Of a DNA stretch of 61,548 nt, positions 60,628 through 61,548 are shown in pieces. Each line of letters starts with the position of its first letter. The first letter of the stretch is position 1. A program made the position numbers and the translations under genes. Origin of the DNA: Thermoanaerobaculales bacterium (lineage in GTDB: Bacteria; Acidobacteriota; Thermoanaerobaculia; Thermoanaerobaculales; Sulfomarinibacteraceae); assembly GCA_025456145.1 (NCBI GenBank), contig JALOLD010000002.1, forward strand, positions 1-61,548, written 5' to 3'. Under the pieces are notes generated by a model. That model had not been told where the DNA came from and ran no database searches. It worked only from the letters and a program-made list of their open reading frames with translations.

Positions 60628-61548
60628 GCGGCCCCGACCGCCCGCTGTTCGACGTCGAGGAGATGGAGGTCAACTTCGGGCCCCAGCACCCGGCGACCCA
60701 CGGCGTGCTGCGGTTGATGGTCACCCTCGACGGCGAGAAGATCGTCGACGCCCGCCCGATCATCGGCTATCTCCACCGGGGCACCGAGAAGCTGTTCGAG
60801 CAGATGGACTTCCCGCAGTGCATCCCGCACACCGACCGGATGGACTACATCGCCGCGGCGACCAACAACCAGGGCTTCTGCGTGACCATGGAGAAGGCCC
60901 TCGGGATCGCCATCCCGCCCCGCGCGGCCTACATCCGGATGATCCTCGCCGAGCTCCAGCGCCTCGCCTCGCACCTCGTCTGGTTCGCGACCCACGCCAT
61001 CGATATCGGCGCGATCACCCCGTTCTTCTACAACTTCCGCGATCGTGACGAGATCCTCGACCTGTTCGAGGAGTACTGCGGCGCCCGGCTGACCCTCAAC
61101 ACGATGAAGATCGGCGGCGTCCCCTTCGAGCTGCCGGAGGGCTGGGTCGACCGCTGCCGAGCGGTGATCGACGCCTTCCCGGCCAAGATCGACGAGTACG
61201 AGACGCTGCTCACCGAGAACCGGATCTGGAAGAAGCGCACCGTCGGCATCGGGGTCGTCTCGCCCGAGGACGCCGTCGAGTGGGGTCTGACCGGCCCGCC
61301 GCTGCGCGGCTCCGGGGTGAAGTGGGACATCCGCAAGGTCTTCCCCTACGACCGCTATGACGAGGTCGAGTTCGAGGTGCCGATCGGCTCGAACGGCGAC
61401 ACCTACGACCGCTACCTGGTGCGGGTCGAGGAGATGCGCCAGTCGGTGCGGATCGTCCGCCAGTGCCTCGACCGGCTGCCCGAGGGACCGCTGACCGCGC
61501 GGGCGCCCAAGGTGCTGCGCGCCAAGGAGGGGATGGTCTACGGATCGG
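60624..61548 (+). CDS. nuoD: NADH-quinone oxidoreductase subunit D, 5' part (cut by window edge)
   Basis: The first 308 residues of the 49-kDa subunit; the window ends inside the gene. NFGPQHPATHGVLRLMVTLDGE, YLHRGTEKL, FPQCIPHTDRMDY and NTMKIGGVPFELPEGW are NuoD hallmarks; the quinone-site histidine is in the GPQHP motif. ATGA overlap with nuoC. Further nuo genes (E to N) would be expected to the right. Confidence 0.97.
   Translation, partial: MSGPDRPLFDVEEMEVNFGPQHPATHGVLRLMVTLDGEKIVDARPIIGYLHRGTEKLFEQMDFPQCIPHTDRMDYIAAATNNQGFCVTMEKALGIAIPPRAAYIRMILAELQRLASHLVWFATHAIDIGAITPFFYNFRDRDEILDLFEEYCGARLTLNTMKIGGVPFELPEGWVDRCRAVIDAFPAKIDEYETLLTENRIWKKRTVGIGVVSPEDAVEWGLTGPPLRGSGVKWDIRKVFPYDRYDEVEFEVPIGSNGDTYDRYLVRVEEMRQSVRIVRQCLDRLPEGPLTARAPKVLRAKEGMVYGS

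Overview
The window is a strongly GC-rich chromosomal stretch from a diderm (Gram-negative) bacterium. Supporting signs are an Omp85/TamB pair, TonB, outer-membrane barrels, lipoproteins, and a MurE with the DNPR motif that selects meso-diaminopimelate. Two complex I loci, a C-terminal DGFESG tail and a secreted repeat module of the RTYNLS...DPTT type suggest Acidobacteriota (possibly Thermoanaerobaculia), but this placement is inferred from gene style, not from a marker search. I see no phage, IS element, CRISPR array or replication origin; the window reads as core genome with small accessory patches.

Layout. 1-2971 (minus): 5' part of a complex I operon, nuoA-nuoB-nuoCD(fused)-nuoE, cut by the window edge. 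3178-5331 (plus): two CBS-domain proteins and a Na+/Ca2+-exchanger-type transporter, with three clusters of near-perfect triloop hairpins between them. 5429-12803 (minus): nadK, tamB and tamA. 13151-28566 (plus): a compact dcw cluster, mraZ-rsmH-ftsL-ftsI-murE-murF-mraY-murD-ftsW-murG-murC-ftsQ-ftsA-ftsZ, mostly with start/stop overlaps, preceded by four 10-bp MraZ repeats and closed by a clear intrinsic terminator; murB and ddl are absent from it. 28711-42389: hydrolases, an FHA-GAF-PP2C phosphatase, a periplasmic HtrA-type protease, a secreted serine hydrolase with a duplicated C-terminal module, arsR-acr3, a VCBS-repeat protein and a GT-C membrane protein. 42505-43196: two small exported cysteine-rich proteins. 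43350-43739 (minus): four tRNA genes (Pro, Arg, His, Arg) with their promoter and terminator. 43875-49585 (mostly minus): a nucleotidyltransferase pair, RNase PH, an outer-membrane barrel, and an amidase-GerMN-murI operon. 49926-55147 (plus): a DUF2179-type membrane protein and a polyamine set (deoxyhypusine-synthase-like protein, SpeA, SpeB). 55144-55842: a VapBC-like toxin-antitoxin operon with a palindromic operator inside its promoter. 55997-56347 (minus): tmRNA. Then comM, a GxxExxY remnant, tonB, and from 59032 to the end a second complex I operon with separate nuoA, nuoB, nuoC, nuoD.

How the parts relate. The window joins respiration (two complex I loci), envelope biogenesis (dcw cluster, TamAB, MurI, amidase, TonB) and polyamine synthesis. 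A recurring regulatory theme is a sigma-70-type -10 element (TAGAAT, TACAAT, TATACT, TACGAT). At four genes it sits exactly 6 nt before the start codon with no Shine-Dalgarno sequence, which predicts leaderless mRNAs. All functional statements rest on reading motifs by eye; no database search was possible.
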